Shown here piece by piece: positions 10,985 to 21,949 of a DNA stretch of 64,000 bases. The DNA is from Blasia pusilla. Taxonomy: Eukaryota > Marchantiophyta > Marchantiopsida > Blasiales. Location of the stretch: assembly GCA_050084515.1 (NCBI GenBank), contig CM114273.1:41292001-41356000 (forward strand). Direction: 5' to 3'. Every line of letters starts with the position of its first letter. Position 1 is the first letter of the stretch. The notes beneath the pieces are model-generated. The model saw only the letters and a program-made list of their open reading frames with translations, ran no database searches and was not told where the DNA came from. The position numbers were made by a program, and so were the translations under genes.

Positions 10985-11970
10985 AAGTTGATAGGAGGAG
11001 AGCGGCGCCGGATACACCAGTTCCTTAGGAGTTATAGGAGTTGATTTGCATTTAGTATGCATGATTTGGATACATTGAAGGATCCACGGATCTGCATTGA
11101 GTTGTCGAGTGACACACCGATCTTCCGAAAACCCTACAGGTACAGTGACATGGAGAGGGCTCTGATTCAGAGTAGGAGCCAGGACTTGGTTGGAGCAGGA
11201 CCAGTGGAGATGTCGGATGGAGAGTATGCATCTGCCACTATCATGCCCGCCAAGAAGGATGTGCATGGCAACTGGACGGATAGGCGTATGTGTGGAGATT
11301 ACCAACTTATCAATCGATAGACAAAGTCTGATAGCTATGCCGTGCCCACCCTTGAGGAGATCTTTGATGCAATTGGATATGTAAAGGTCTTTAGTTTGTT
11401 AGATCTTTGAGCTGGATATCATCAGTTGCCTATCAGATTGGAGGACAAGTAGAAGACATAATTTTGGGGCATCGATTCTCACGGTAAGGATTGCTTATAC
11501 TAGTGGCGGTTCTTACCAATTGGGTTAAAGAACACCCCGGTTGAGTTTCAGAGGGTCATGGATAGGATCTTGGCAGATCTAGATTTTGCTAGGTGTTATA
11601 TTGATGACATCGTAGTCTTTAGCGCCACGATTGAGGAGCATGAGCAACATTTACAGGAGGTGTTTCGACGATTGCAGTTACATGGGCTAAAGTTACATCC
11701 AGGCAAGTGCAAGTTCTTCTATGATCAAGTTGAGTACTTGGGTCATACGATATACCCAGGGGGCCTTGGTGTGCAGCAAACGAAGGTAGAGGCTATTTCA
11801 CGCATTCCACGGCCTATAAATGTGAGTCGAGTTTGTGCATTCATGGGATTGGCAAACTTCTATCAACTGTATGTTAAGGGTTTTAGCTCAATTGCAAAGC
11901 TGCTGACCTTGCTGACCAAGGTGGATCAGGAGTGGCACTGGGGTAATGAGCAGGATAGAGCATTTTAGAT
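10985..11970 (+). pseudogene. Gypsy reverse transcriptase
   Basis: RNA-dependent DNA polymerase of the gypsy element. From 11057 it shows the typical Ty3 N-terminal region (IELSSDTPIFRKPYRY) and the GEYASATIMPAKKD fingers motif. Next come a degraded LDL*AGYHQL motif and FCLP-equivalent (RFLPIGLKNTP). The YIDD catalytic motif at 11597-11608 is intact, followed by HPGKCKFF and YLGHTI. Stops replace expected Arg or Gln codons, for example at about 11318 and in the AGYHQL region. It shares the frame of the methyltransferase C-terminus (after 10607), supporting one polyprotein. The family resembles a gypsy lineage widespread in non-flowering land plants; that is from memory of the sequence style, not from a search. 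Confidence 0.88.
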
Positions 11971-12410
11971 GCTCTAGGAGAGATTGACTTCTACCCCCAT
12001 ATTGAGGAGACCGATCAAGGGACGTGCTTTCTAGTTGCACATCGATTGGAGCATGTTGGGGCTTGGAGCCATGCTCATCCAACATGAGGATGATGGTAGA
12101 GAGTTCGTGGTGGCTTACCCTAGTCGCTCGGACAACGCTATAGAGGCAAAGTATAGCTCGTATGAGGGTGAGTGTTTGGTTGGAGTGTGGGTTGTCGCAC
12201 ATTTCAAATGTTATCTATTCGGCAATCCTTTTACCATCATTACTGATCATCAGCCACTTAAGTGGTTGATGGAGTCCGATAAGTTTACAGGGAAGCTTGC
12301 AAGGTGGGCTCTTTTGTTGCAAGAGTATGACTTCCATGTGATGCATAGACCTGAGACGCTCAACCATGATGCAGATGGTTTGAGCCGTAACCCATGGTCG
12401 AGTCAATGAG
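11971..12410 (+). pseudogene. Gypsy RNase H domain
   Basis: RNase H removes the RNA strand during reverse transcription. The HIDWSMLGLGAML motif holds the first catalytic Asp (about 12040), then AKYSSYEGECL with the catalytic Glu (about 12150-12180), TDHQPLKWLM with the third Asp (12241-12270), and HDADGLSRNP with the C-terminal Asp near 12370. It is one of the best preserved parts of the element, open from about 12035 to a stop at 12407. It follows RT directly, as usual in Ty3/gypsy. Confidence 0.88.
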
Positions 12411-12699
12411 ATGTGACTAGAGCTCGTTGGCATGGTGAGAGTGATGAGGAGTTGGTGCTAGGATGGCATGCGTAAGCCTATTTGGGCTTGTTGGCTATGG
12501 AGAGCTAGATTTCTGAGACTTCGATGGCGAGGTCTGATGGAGAGTCATTAGATCTAGAGGCCGGTGAGGAGACGACACATGGTCGAGACATTCACGACGA
12601 TGGAGTGGTCTTGGAGTACCTGCGTGCTGGCAGTGTCGCGAGCAAAGTGGATGGTAGAGTGAATCCTACAACGAGCCAGACGGTTCCGATGGAAGGGGA

Positions 12700-13045
12700 C
12701 ACATGTGTTGCGAGTGTGGGAGGATGGTAGAGTGTGTGTAGTGCCTCATCCTTCGTAGAGAGCACGTTTGGTGCGTCATGCCCACGAGGATTTGGGTAAT
12801 TTTGGAGTGAAGCGGATGTACAGCTTGCTCCAAATTCAGTATTGGTGGCGAGGCATGTAGACTGATGTTCAGCAGTTTGTTGCTAGATGCATGGTATGTG
12901 ATAGAGTCTGAGCATCGTTCAATGCTCCGACTCCACAGTAGCATCTACTTCCAATCATGGGTTTAGGTTATACATGGAGTTTGGATTTTGCATGACCTTT
13001 GCCTTTGATGGAGCGTAGGTAGTTCTACATTTCGACTTGTGTGTG
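12700..13045 (+). pseudogene. Gypsy integrase, zinc-binding domain and truncated core
   Basis: The N-terminal HHCC zinc-binding part is visible: RHAHEDLGNFG, where the second His appears replaced by Asn, then YWWRGM and a CMVC Cys pair near 12885-12900. The core starts with SLDFA (first catalytic Asp, about 12975), then is lost within ~60 bp. The remaining Asp and Glu of the DDE triad are not found before the 3' end region. An internal deletion of most of the core and C-terminus is the simplest explanation, so this copy could not integrate by itself even without its stops. Confidence 0.75.
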
Positions 13046-13320
13046 TGACATGGATGACAAAAAGGCGACTAACGATGGGGCCACATGAGCACACGGTCTT
13101 CTTGCTCTTAGCGTCTGAGAGATGTATGTCATGATAGGTAGGGATAGATGGCTATCTGGAGTTAGAGGGACCTAACCACCAACTAGGAGGTGATTGGAGA
13201 TATTTTGGTACTTCTTGTCTTGTTTTTTGGATGTTATGAGTTAGCATGGGATCGTGCGTATTTGTGTGTGTGTTCGATGACAAGGATGTATGTTGTGTAG
13301 CAATATGTATGCGCTCAACA
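13046..13320 (+). repeat. 3'-end region of the gypsy element
   Basis: The last ~130 bp (13190-13320) match 15640-15787, with shared GAGATATT, GTACT, TTAGCATGG and GTGTATGTTCG-like blocks. This defines the 3' terminus, ending in CTCAACA at 13320 directly before copia integrase sequence. No copy of the left-end block precedes it, so the 3' LTR is probably truncated by the deletion that removed the integrase core. Confidence 0.6.
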
Positions 13321-15235
13321 TGTATGATGAAAGCAAAAGGTTTGACATAAGGATTATGGGTTGAAGTTGTTAATATTGTCGTTTACATTCTAAATAGAAG
13401 TGCTACCAAGTCAGTGCAAGGCATGACTCCTCATCAATCATACTCAGATAAGGTACCATCAGTCCAACACTTCACGACTTTTGATTGCGAGTGCTTTGTA
13501 CATATTCCTGATGCATCAAGGACTAAGCTCGAGTCCAAGAGCATGAAGTGCGTCTTTATGAAACACAATGATGAGTCTAAAGCTTATCGCCTATGGTGTC
13601 TTGAGGCAAAGAAGATGTTTGTGAGTCGTGATATGATGCTCTAGAAATAGCCTCCTTAAGTGGTAAACATTAGTGGTCCGTCCATATTATCCTCAAAAGA
13701 AGAGATAACCCATGAGAGCACATCTTTAATGTTTACATCGGATCATTAATAAGAAGAATTTTGTGATGATTATGAAAAAAAACTTGCTTTTCCACTACCT
13801 TAAGTTGAGAAATAAGCTCTTAAATGGTAAGGATCCATCAACAATTGATGAAGCAGCTACACATCTAAGAAGATACAAGAGACTAGAGGAGCAGAATATA
13901 ACTTTTACACATCTTGTTAGCATGGCCTTGATGATAGAGACATTAAATGATGGAAGAGCCATCATGCTTGGACAAGGCCCTTGCTCATCCTCAATGGACA
14001 GAGACAATGTATACCAATATTATGTGAAGTTTGCATTTCTGAACGAGAATCTCAAGGAGGAGGCGTATGTATCTCAACCACTAGGTTTTGAGACATCCAA
14101 ATTAGAAGAGAAAGTGTGTTTGCTTCATTGAGCATTGTATGGGTTGAAGCAAGCCCCCAAGGTATGGTATCAACGAATATATACATTTTTCCGGGAGAGG
14201 GATCTCATCAAAAGTCCGTGAGAACCAAATTTGTATGTGTTTTGCAAAGATGGGATGTATATATTGATAGTTATTTATGTGGATAATCTTATCATTACAA
14301 GAGACCACGGTAAGAAAATAGAGAAAATGAAGGAAGTGTTGAAATCTGATTTTGAAATGTCAGATTTAAGTCTTTTGCATCACTTTATAGGCCTAGAGAT
14401 TTAGCAACAATCATATTTTATTTTTCTCTCTCAAAAAAAGTATGCTAGAGAAATCTTGAAGGCATTCAGGATGACCGAGTGTAAGATAGTAGTTTCGCCA
14501 ATGGAGGTAGAGTTGAAACTCTCAATGGAAGATGTTAAACCATTGGTAGATGAGAAATTGTATAGAAAGCTTGTGGGTAATTTGATATTTTTGTGCAACA
14601 CAAGACCAAACATTAGTTTCGTTGTACGAGTATTGAGTATGTTCTCAACTAAGCCTCGTGAGAATCATTGGAAGGCAGGGATACGTATGTTGAAGTTCAT
14701 CAAAGGCACTATCAAGTACGGCATCACCTACCAAGCAAGGACGGAAATGACAACCTTTTGTGACTTGGATTGGGCAAGAGACTCATATTCTCGAAGATTT
14801 ATTTTGGGTTATTGTTTCTCGTGAAGATCAAATGTGGTGTATATCATGGATCAATAAGAAGCAACCTAAAATGTATTTTTTCTTCTACCAAGGCGGAGTA
14901 TAAGGCAGCTTGGTATGCTTCATGTGAAGTAGTTTGATTGAGATGGATATCGGAGGACATAGGAGAAGCTCCGCAAAATGCTAATGTAATATGGTGTGAT
15001 AATCAAAGTTGCATCGCCATAACATATAATCATGTGTTTCATGCTTGTATGAAGCACATAGAGATTCAATATCATTTTGTTCATGAGTTAATCAAGAGAT
15101 AGGTTTTGATGTTAGTCTATTGTCCAACAGAGGATAATTGTGCGATCATCTTCACTAAAACCTTAAGCGAAGATCATATTTAACAATATCTGAAGGGTCT
15201 TGGCATTTGCCCAAGATGGTAATTTTAGGAGAGTG
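13321..15235 (+). pseudogene. Ty1/copia pol, 3' part: integrase C-terminus, RT, RNase H
   Basis: Continuation of the copia element broken at 4705. It resumes with MMKAKGL, then NRSATKSVQGMTPHQ (integrase C-terminus) and the 13414-13644 segment typical of the integrase-RT linker. The RT shows ALYGLKQAPKVWYQR (14131-14175), but the catalytic box at 14276-14287 reads YVDN instead of YVDD, losing one metal-binding Asp. The RT/RNase H connection (14456-14824) contains YRKLVGNLIFLCNTRPNISF. Degraded RNase H follows to about 15180 (a KAELKAAW-like and a KHIEIQYHFV-like motif can be followed). Stops and frame changes are frequent. Confidence 0.85.
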
Positions 15236-15517
15236 GATATTAGGGGGGGTTGAATTCTCAACATCCACTTCTCGTAGTACCATTAATCTGATCGGTCCCC
15301 TTATATGAAGAGGAGCCTAAATTGATGATTCTGACTTAGATGTCAAAGGAATCATAATAATATGACAAAGGTGGTTTATGGAGTAACATTACTAGGATTA
15401 TCTAATCCTCTATTGCATCAAGGTGCAAGCCCCCCTGATGCGTCACGGGGATGTCAATACAAACAAATAAAATTTGGTGAAAAATCCTAGTTTCTCAAGT
15501 AGTCAAAATTTCCGGAG
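15236..15517 (+). other. Copia polypurine tract and probable 3' LTR start
   Basis: After the RNase H end comes a purine-rich tract, AGGAGAGTGG then TTAGGGGGGG (15228-15249), the expected position of the plus-strand primer. Probable LTR sequence follows until the 15518 insertion. A matching 5' LTR is not in the window, so the LTR identity is inference. Confidence 0.5.
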
Positions 15518-15787
15518 CCGTGTCACATCCGTTAGGATAGATCGACAAGATCTAGTAGAGCGCCTTTGGAGATACTGGAGGACAGCCTTACGAGGTCAAG
15601 GATGACTTGCTAAGGCCATGGGTAACGTGAGAGAGAGCAGGTATTTGAGATATTGTGGTACTCCTCGTCTCGTTGTTTGGATTCCATGAGTTAGCATGGA
15701 ATCATGTATGTTTGTGTGTATGTTCGGTGACAACGATATATGAATGTGTAGCGATGTGTATGCGCACGGCATCCACAACCGTAACAT
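15518..15787 (+). repeat. Joined-ends copy of the gypsy family (possible solo LTR)
   Basis: The first ~125 bp, from TGTCACATCCGTTAGG, match the left end of the gypsy element (4706-4830). They are joined directly to ~145 bp matching its right end (13190-13320), ending GTAACA. It starts TG and ends CA, consistent with a short solo LTR, or with a deletion derivative. I see no clear 5-bp target duplication. Confidence 0.6.
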
Positions 15788-15839
15788 ATTTTTGTATGTT
15801 GATTTATCTTTATGTTTAGGTTCCATCGAAGCTCTTCTT

Positions 15840-18800
15840 TGAGTGTAGATATAAAACTTTATGCTACTAATATTATTTGCATATACTATATTAGGTCCAA
15901 AGTTAACACGGATCTCAACAAGTAATCAATGAAGCCACGCTATCTTAAATGCTACATTGGTTGCTTCTTTGTACTCAACCTCTTTTGAAGATAAAGCAAT
16001 CGTAGGTTGCTTCATTGAAGCCCAACTTATAATTGCGCTTCCTAACATAAATGAATGACCATATGTGAAGTGTCTATCTGACACACTTCCTACCTAATCA
16101 CCATCTTTGAATCCCTGTAGTTGTAAACTCATAGAAGGTTCAAATTGAAGCTCATATTGAACAAAGAATTTCATTTATTCCATAATCCTCCTCTTAGCAT
16201 CAGGGTAATATTTTTGAGGTGCTTGCATAAATTGGCTCAATTGGCTCGCCAACTATGTAGCTAAAATTTTGCCTCGTTATAGTTAGATACATCAAACTTT
16301 CAACCATGCGCTTGTAAATTTTAGAATCTGCAAGCAACTCTCCTTCATTCACTCTTAGCTTCATACTGTGGTCCCACGGTGTATATGTAGAGATTGGCTT
16401 ATAAGCCATTATACCATATTTTCAAAGCATACGAAGCTCATTGTCATTTTTGCAACCACATGCTCTCTTTAACCTTGATAAAGTCAACATCAAGGAAGTA
16501 CTTGAGTTTCCCTACGTTTTTTATATATAATTCTGCCTATAACTTGAGCTTGACTTGTTTTATCATATCACATACCCTAAATTCCAACTCTTATAAGACG
16601 TATATAATCTGGCCATTCCAAACTCTTAGTGCTTATTTGAGCCTGCATAGAGTTTTTTTTAGCCTGCATACATGTAATGGAAACTCTGGATGCTTATATC
16701 TAGCTGGTTGAGTCATATATACCTCCTCATATAGATCTTCATTCAAGAAAGGTATTCTTGACGTCCGTGTACTCTCTACTTCTCACTTACTGCAATTGCA
16801 ATCACTCTTCTCATATTCGCTATCTTTACAACAAGGCTAAGTATCTCCTCATAATCGATGTCATGTTGTTGAGTATAGCTCATAGTTACCAATGTGGCCT
16901 TATATCTATTCATTGTACCATCTTGATTGCGCTTGACTTTGTCAATCTATTTGCAACCAATAGCTTCCTTTCCGGAAGTATATGAGCCAAATCCCAAGTC
17001 TGTTGATGTCTTAATGCAAAAACATCTTCTTCCATAACTTCAATCCATTTGACCTTGCTTGCAGCTTCTTCAAAATAAATTGATTATTGTTCTTGGAGGA
17101 TACTCGTCATATATGCATGATGTATTGCAAGGAATCCTTCATTTATAATTCTTTGAACAAGATGCGTGGCTCTATTTGATCTACAAAAATTTTGTGCAGA
17201 GATGGAAGCCTCCGACATTTGACTTGAGCTCTAAGTAGTATCAACATATTGAATATTTTCTCTTCCAGATAATGGACTCACATATTTATTTGAAGAATCT
17301 AATACCTCTTATAAATGCACTAGTACTTTGGGAATTTGTAGGCAATGTTTGTTGGTTTATAGTCATATTCTATCCCTCAACCGGACAAGTTTAGAAGTGG
17401 ACTATGGACTTTTTTTGTGGAAGTGGACCAGACTTTGATGGAGCATATGATGACTTCGACTCATCAAAAATATCACGGCTAATAATAATTTATATAAAGG
17501 ATGGAATGTAGCGCACTTATATCTCTTAGTTCTATCGACGTATCCAATAAAGATACATCTCTCAAATATGGGATCTAATTTCAAATGTCTTTTTAAAGGA
17601 ACATAAGCATAACAAATATAAGTAAAAAATTTCAAGAAGTAAAAATCTTATTTAATTAATGTAAAGACTTCGAAAGGAGTCTTATTCTGAACTCATGTTG
17701 TTGGATTTTGGTTGATTAAGAATATTACGCACACTATAGCCTGTGCCCAATATATCTTACGTATGTTCTTCTCATTTAGCATAACACGTGTCGCCTCAAA
17801 AATATGTCCATTCTTACGCCTAGCCATTCCATTTTGTTGTGGAGTATAACCGTAGATCACTTGTCGTTCGATGCCATTCTGATGTAAGTAATCATCAAAC
17901 TTTGTTGAAATGTACTCTCCTCCTCCATCACAACCCAATTTGAGAATGTGTTGTCAAGTCTACTTCTCTATCATAATCCTAAATGTCTGGAACATTAAGA
18001 ATATTTATGACGTGGCATTTAGAAAGTAAACCCATATATACTTAGAGAAGTCATATATAAATGAAAAAGAGTATCGACAAGCATTACGACTATATATGAT
18101 GTTATCCATGCATCGTTGTAGTAAACTTGAATATCTTGGATGCTTTTCTACCTTGCTTTGGAAATAGAAACCTAGCTTGTTTTCCAAATTTGTAGGTAGC
18201 TGGGACATATCTCTAACATAGTGGGATTTGATAATTTAGGAAAACCTGTTACTAGATTAGACAATGAAAGACTCTTAAATCTTTGAAAATTCATATGCCC
18301 ATTTTCTTACACCACACGTTTTGATCTGTGGCTTGTTGGCCAGTATATATGAGCTAACATTATTGTTTGAATTTATGGCATGGAAACATCTAATTTGAAT
18401 ATTCTAACATATCTTTATCCTTTTGTTATTATAACGTGGTCATACATTGTTTCAATATAAAACCATTTATGTTAAAATTCATTTGATAACCATGTTCTAC
18501 TATGTGTCCTATAGAGATCAAATTTATTGCAATGGTAGGAACACAGAGAATATTTCCAAGAGCACAAATATCATCTGATGCTATTGGATCTTTACCGGTA
18601 TGCGTAATATGATGTTGAGTATCATCTCTTGTTAGCACTATTATGGGATCTTTCATCGATTCCTTACTATTGAGCAATTTAGCTCGTGAGGTCATGTGAT
18701 TTGATCCACCAGAGTCGATGTACCAATCCAATGTTGAGTCTTTCTTGACCATACCAACCAAACAACAACTATAAATAAAAAAAGAAGTATGCTTGCTCTA
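15840..18800 (-). pseudogene. Second Ty1/copia pol, protease to RNase H
   Basis: Read right to left. The protease motif DWYIDSGGSNHM lies in 18429-18761. The GAG-pre-integrase follows (about 18150-18300). The integrase segment at 18005-18208 has FIYDFSKYIWVYF. At 17693-17938 it has CDGGGEY (second Asp) and YTPQQNGMARRKN, where the expected catalytic Glu is replaced by Arg. A linker with FERCIFIGY lies at 17402-17635. RT begins about 16880 with a degraded YTQQHDIDYEEI motif, and MAYKPISTYTPWDHSMKL and DSKIYKRMVESLMYLT at 16200-16409 mark the RT/RNase H junction. RNase H is degraded to about 15850. The RT catalytic YVDD box was not found and is probably in a deletion near 16.5-16.6 kb. It differs from the plus-strand copia and is a separate insertion. 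Confidence 0.83.
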
Positions 18801-20265
18801 ATTGGTCTTCCCACTTAATTGGATCATGTTCTTATCCAAATTCTCTCCATATTTCTTTTAGGAAATCCACCCTTATAATATGATCTTCGATGGCTTGGTT
18901 CTTGAGCAATTTCACAAAGAATTGAGAAGCCTTCCCTCTTCAATTTTACTCCAGCTTGCTATACTCTCAACAAATTTATATAATCTTGAAATCCCCCTTG
19001 ATTTGAATAATTCTTCCCTCCCATGTACTTCCACTCAGTCAAGATATAAGCCTGAAAACACATAAGCACATGTAATTGTGTATTTCACAAGGAAATTACT
19101 TTCAATTTTACTCTCAAGATGGAGTTTCTCACCAAGAGTCTTTATGTAAGGAAATTGGTTGCTACTTTTGGTACTTCCCTTGTTGATTAGTGATTCCAAC
19201 ACTCTACAATGATTTAGATGTGATGATGAATACACAAAATTCTATAATAATGTATGGTCTTTGTATACAATCTTAGCCTACCCTCAACACAAGAAGATCT
19301 ATGCATCACAAAAGCTCTCAACTCTTATGTATATATGGATGAAGCACAACATAAAGACAAGGCACAAATGAGCTGCAATGGAAATATACCTCTTATGGGC
19401 ACCTCCATGGATGATCTGTGCACACAATTCACCTCCTCCTAGGTGATCAACACCAACCTGGAGTACACTATAGACTCACTCCCAACCAAACCCCCATACG
19501 GTCCTCTCCAAAGGCACCATAATTGACCAAATATTTGAAGGAGACACCATAACCTCTCACAAGAGATTAAAACCTCTCATGCCCGCTAACCTTTAGCCTC
19601 ATAGTCCCAAGTGATACCATACAAAGACTAAGTGCATTATAACATGCCACTAGTCCTACCAAAAAAGGGCCAACCTCTCCAAGGTTGCCATTCCATTTAA
19701 AGGGATATCTTAAAATGGGTAAGTGCAAGACCCCTGTAAGCCCTCAATACTATATCGTTCTACCTCGTATTCGCCATGACATCGAATGGTGTAACCAATG
19801 GACGCAAAAGGCATATTGGTAGTAGCAAAGCCATATAGGTTAAAGTGAAAATAGTCCTATCAAGGCCAATATTGAGAATGGTTGATTTGGGCCATAGGAG
19901 TGCCCATAGGGATATTTTTGGGGGTAGGACCTTCTATGAATCTAGTGTATCCCTACATACGTGGCACATGCTTGTAGCGTAAGTAGGATTTGCGACGCTT
20001 ATGTCGATGCTACTACACAATGATTTTGGTAAAGTTTTGTCCATATATATGAAGATTTATCCTCTATTGCGTCAATCAACTCGTGTGATTGAAATGCCAA
20101 ATATCTTTTATGGATTTTTTTTGTAAGCATGAAATTTAATGCGAATATTGGAAAAAGAAGTTGCGAGCTATCTATAGTTATTATTGCAAGATGCTTGTGA
20201 GCCGAGTGCGAGTTTGGGCCCATTGCGACTTGCCATGTCTATTATAATGGAACGATGAATTTTCG
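18801..20265 (-). other. Presumed gag and leader of the second copia; no readable gene
   Basis: Upstream of the minus-strand protease one expects gag, leader and 5' LTR. I see only short, unconvincing frames. TGATACCA at 19612-19619, read on the minus strand as TGGTATCA, could be a weak remnant of an initiator-tRNA primer-binding site. No LTR could be delimited. Confidence 0.35.
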
Positions 20266-20575
20266 TGTGACGCTTCAACGGAGATTGGAGATGGAGTCCA
20301 ATAGATTATGGATGACTTGTTGATGAGTAGGATCACCTACAAGAGCAGGTTACCCTATCCCTTCGTTCGGGCCCATTTGGAGGCCAATTGATGAACTTAT
20401 TATTTTGAGTAAGTTTCCACATTATATGAAATTTAATTTAATTTTTGGAGTGTCTCTTGACCTACTATTGTAGGTTTAGAGTGAAATTGATAACTTGCGT
20501 GTGTAGATCACTAGGGAGAGGACTAGGGGAGAGAGGGTGTATCTCAAAGAGAATGAGCTTGGAGAGCTCGTCGGA
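20266..20575 (+). repeat. Isolated 5'-end copy of the gypsy family
   Basis: Begins TGTGACGCTTC and follows 4706-5070 through GAGCAGGTTACCC, CCCTTCGTTCGG, a GAACTTATTATTTTG block and the GGGAGAGAGGGTGTATCTC / CTTGGAGAGCTC block. No gag or pol follows, so this is a truncated copy. Confidence 0.6.
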
Positions 20576-21933
20576 CTCACAAAGTTACGAGTCTATTGTT
20601 GCTATATTTCGACAAAGGTGTGGCTTTGGAGACTCACAAATGGGTGTCATACAATCTTGTGACAAGCTATCTATCTATAATTATGGACAGCTTATACAAC
20701 TAGACAAGTAGCTTTATGTAGCCCATAGGTGAGAAGTTATGGGGAATTCAAGTCGTCCAAATTTGAATTCAACGTGCTACTTGTAGGGGTAGGGGGTGAT
20801 GGAACCAGAGACTCATTTAGTCCAAAATTCTTGACCGCTTGCTCGTCCATGGAGTTGCATGGGGCGTATGGTGAGGCTGAGATGGGCACCTTAATAGCTA
20901 TTGGAAGTTGGGAAAGATCCCATAGGTGAAGCCTACGGATTGCCATAAACCACCCAAGGGCCCCAAGTGCCCATTGTTCCTGTATGTCGCCTAATGGTAG
21001 GAAATGTAACCTTTATCACTATTATTTTGGGCATCAATATGGAAAATGAGTTGGTCCGGCACGCAATCTTTGACACGCTGCATTACGAAGCCAGGTTGCT
21101 GGTGCCGTTGCGCTAATCTGCAGTGTCTCCAGGCAACAAAAAGATCGAAAAAGATGACACCGGGGCGGCGATGATGTCGGCCGGAGGCGGCGGCGGCGGC
21201 GGCCGCTTCATGTTAGGACCCGGGGAACCCTATTACAGTCAGTTTAGATAAGCCCTACGCTATGGAGGGCCCCTTCATAGGAACCAGACGTCGCGCCACG
21301 GGAAGCACGACGTCGCGAGATAGACTTGTGGGACGCCAGAAGTGACGATCCGTCGATTGGAAACGTCTCTATACTGTCGCAGGTAGGCTTCGCGCCGTCG
21401 TGATTTCCCACCTAAAGTAACTACGTGGAGAGCGAAGACGCCGGTGATGACGGCAGGCTACAGTCCGACGCAAGGACTAACTTGCGACGAAGTACATTGG
21501 GATGGGCCTTCTCCAAACGATTGCTAAGTTCAAAGTCTGGTAGATTGAAGCTGAAGAGATCGATTGTGCGGGAAACGGGATTTTAGGGTTTGTATGCCGT
21601 TTCCTGCTGGAGTGCACTCCTATATTAGTGCCCCGATGATTAGGGAGTGGAAGGTTGTGTGGGGAGTAGGGTTAGAGATGAAGACACCCGAGGGCAGTAG
21701 TCCATATGTCCCATGGGAGTAGGCGCCACAGATTACGCCTGATGGCAGTGCACCGGTGAGTGGGGAAAGATACGTAATGAGGGGACGATATGATGTCGCA
21801 GGTCTACTTGTTCATGGAGTGCACTTGGTTTGTAGTGTGTAAACACAACGAAGTAAGTGTACAAGCGTTTGCTCTGAATGGTAGGAAAGGTAGTAACTAG
21901 GATCTGATGATTGTCACTGCTTCTGTAGAAAAT
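20576..21933. other. No gene; (GGC)6 microsatellite
   Basis: No coherent protein-coding frame. A perfect (GGC)6 run lies at 21186-21203 in a short GC-rich patch. The patch could be an old exon or CpG-rich leader, but in-frame stops follow soon. Confidence 0.4.
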
Positions 21934-21944
21934 CTCTGATACCA
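21934..21944 (-). other. Candidate LTR-retrotransposon primer-binding site
   Basis: The minus strand reads TGGTATCAGAG, complementary to the 3' end of plant initiator methionine tRNA, directly preceded by CATCACA. That is the layout LTR end (CA) then primer-binding site. It implies a minus-strand LTR element whose 5' LTR lies right of 21950 and whose body ran left. No gag or pol is recognisable left of it. Confidence 0.5.
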
Positions 21945-21949
21945 TGTGA

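Larger units (their letters stand above)
4706..13320 (+). mobile_element. Ty3/gypsy retrotransposon carrying a DNA methyltransferase, nested in copia
   Basis: An ~8.6 kb insertion that splits the copia integrase. Internal order is leader, gag with zinc knuckle, aspartic protease, C5-cytosine methyltransferase, reverse transcriptase with YIDD, RNase H and a truncated integrase; RT before integrase assigns it to Ty3/gypsy. The left edge begins TGTAGGTCACATC. The right edge ends in CTCAACA at 13320. The 5-mer ATGTA occurs at both junctions (4705-4709 and 13320-13324) and is a candidate target duplication, but edges are uncertain by a few bases. I could not demonstrate a complete LTR pair: the left-end block recurs at 15518 and 20266, and the right-end block recurs only at 15640-15787. 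The element is dead through many stops, at least two frame changes and loss of most of the integrase core. Confidence 0.85.

Noticed and set aside
10643-11305. 220-codon minus-strand ORF
   Set aside because: Antisense of the methyltransferase C-terminus and RT start, both supported by motifs on the plus strand.
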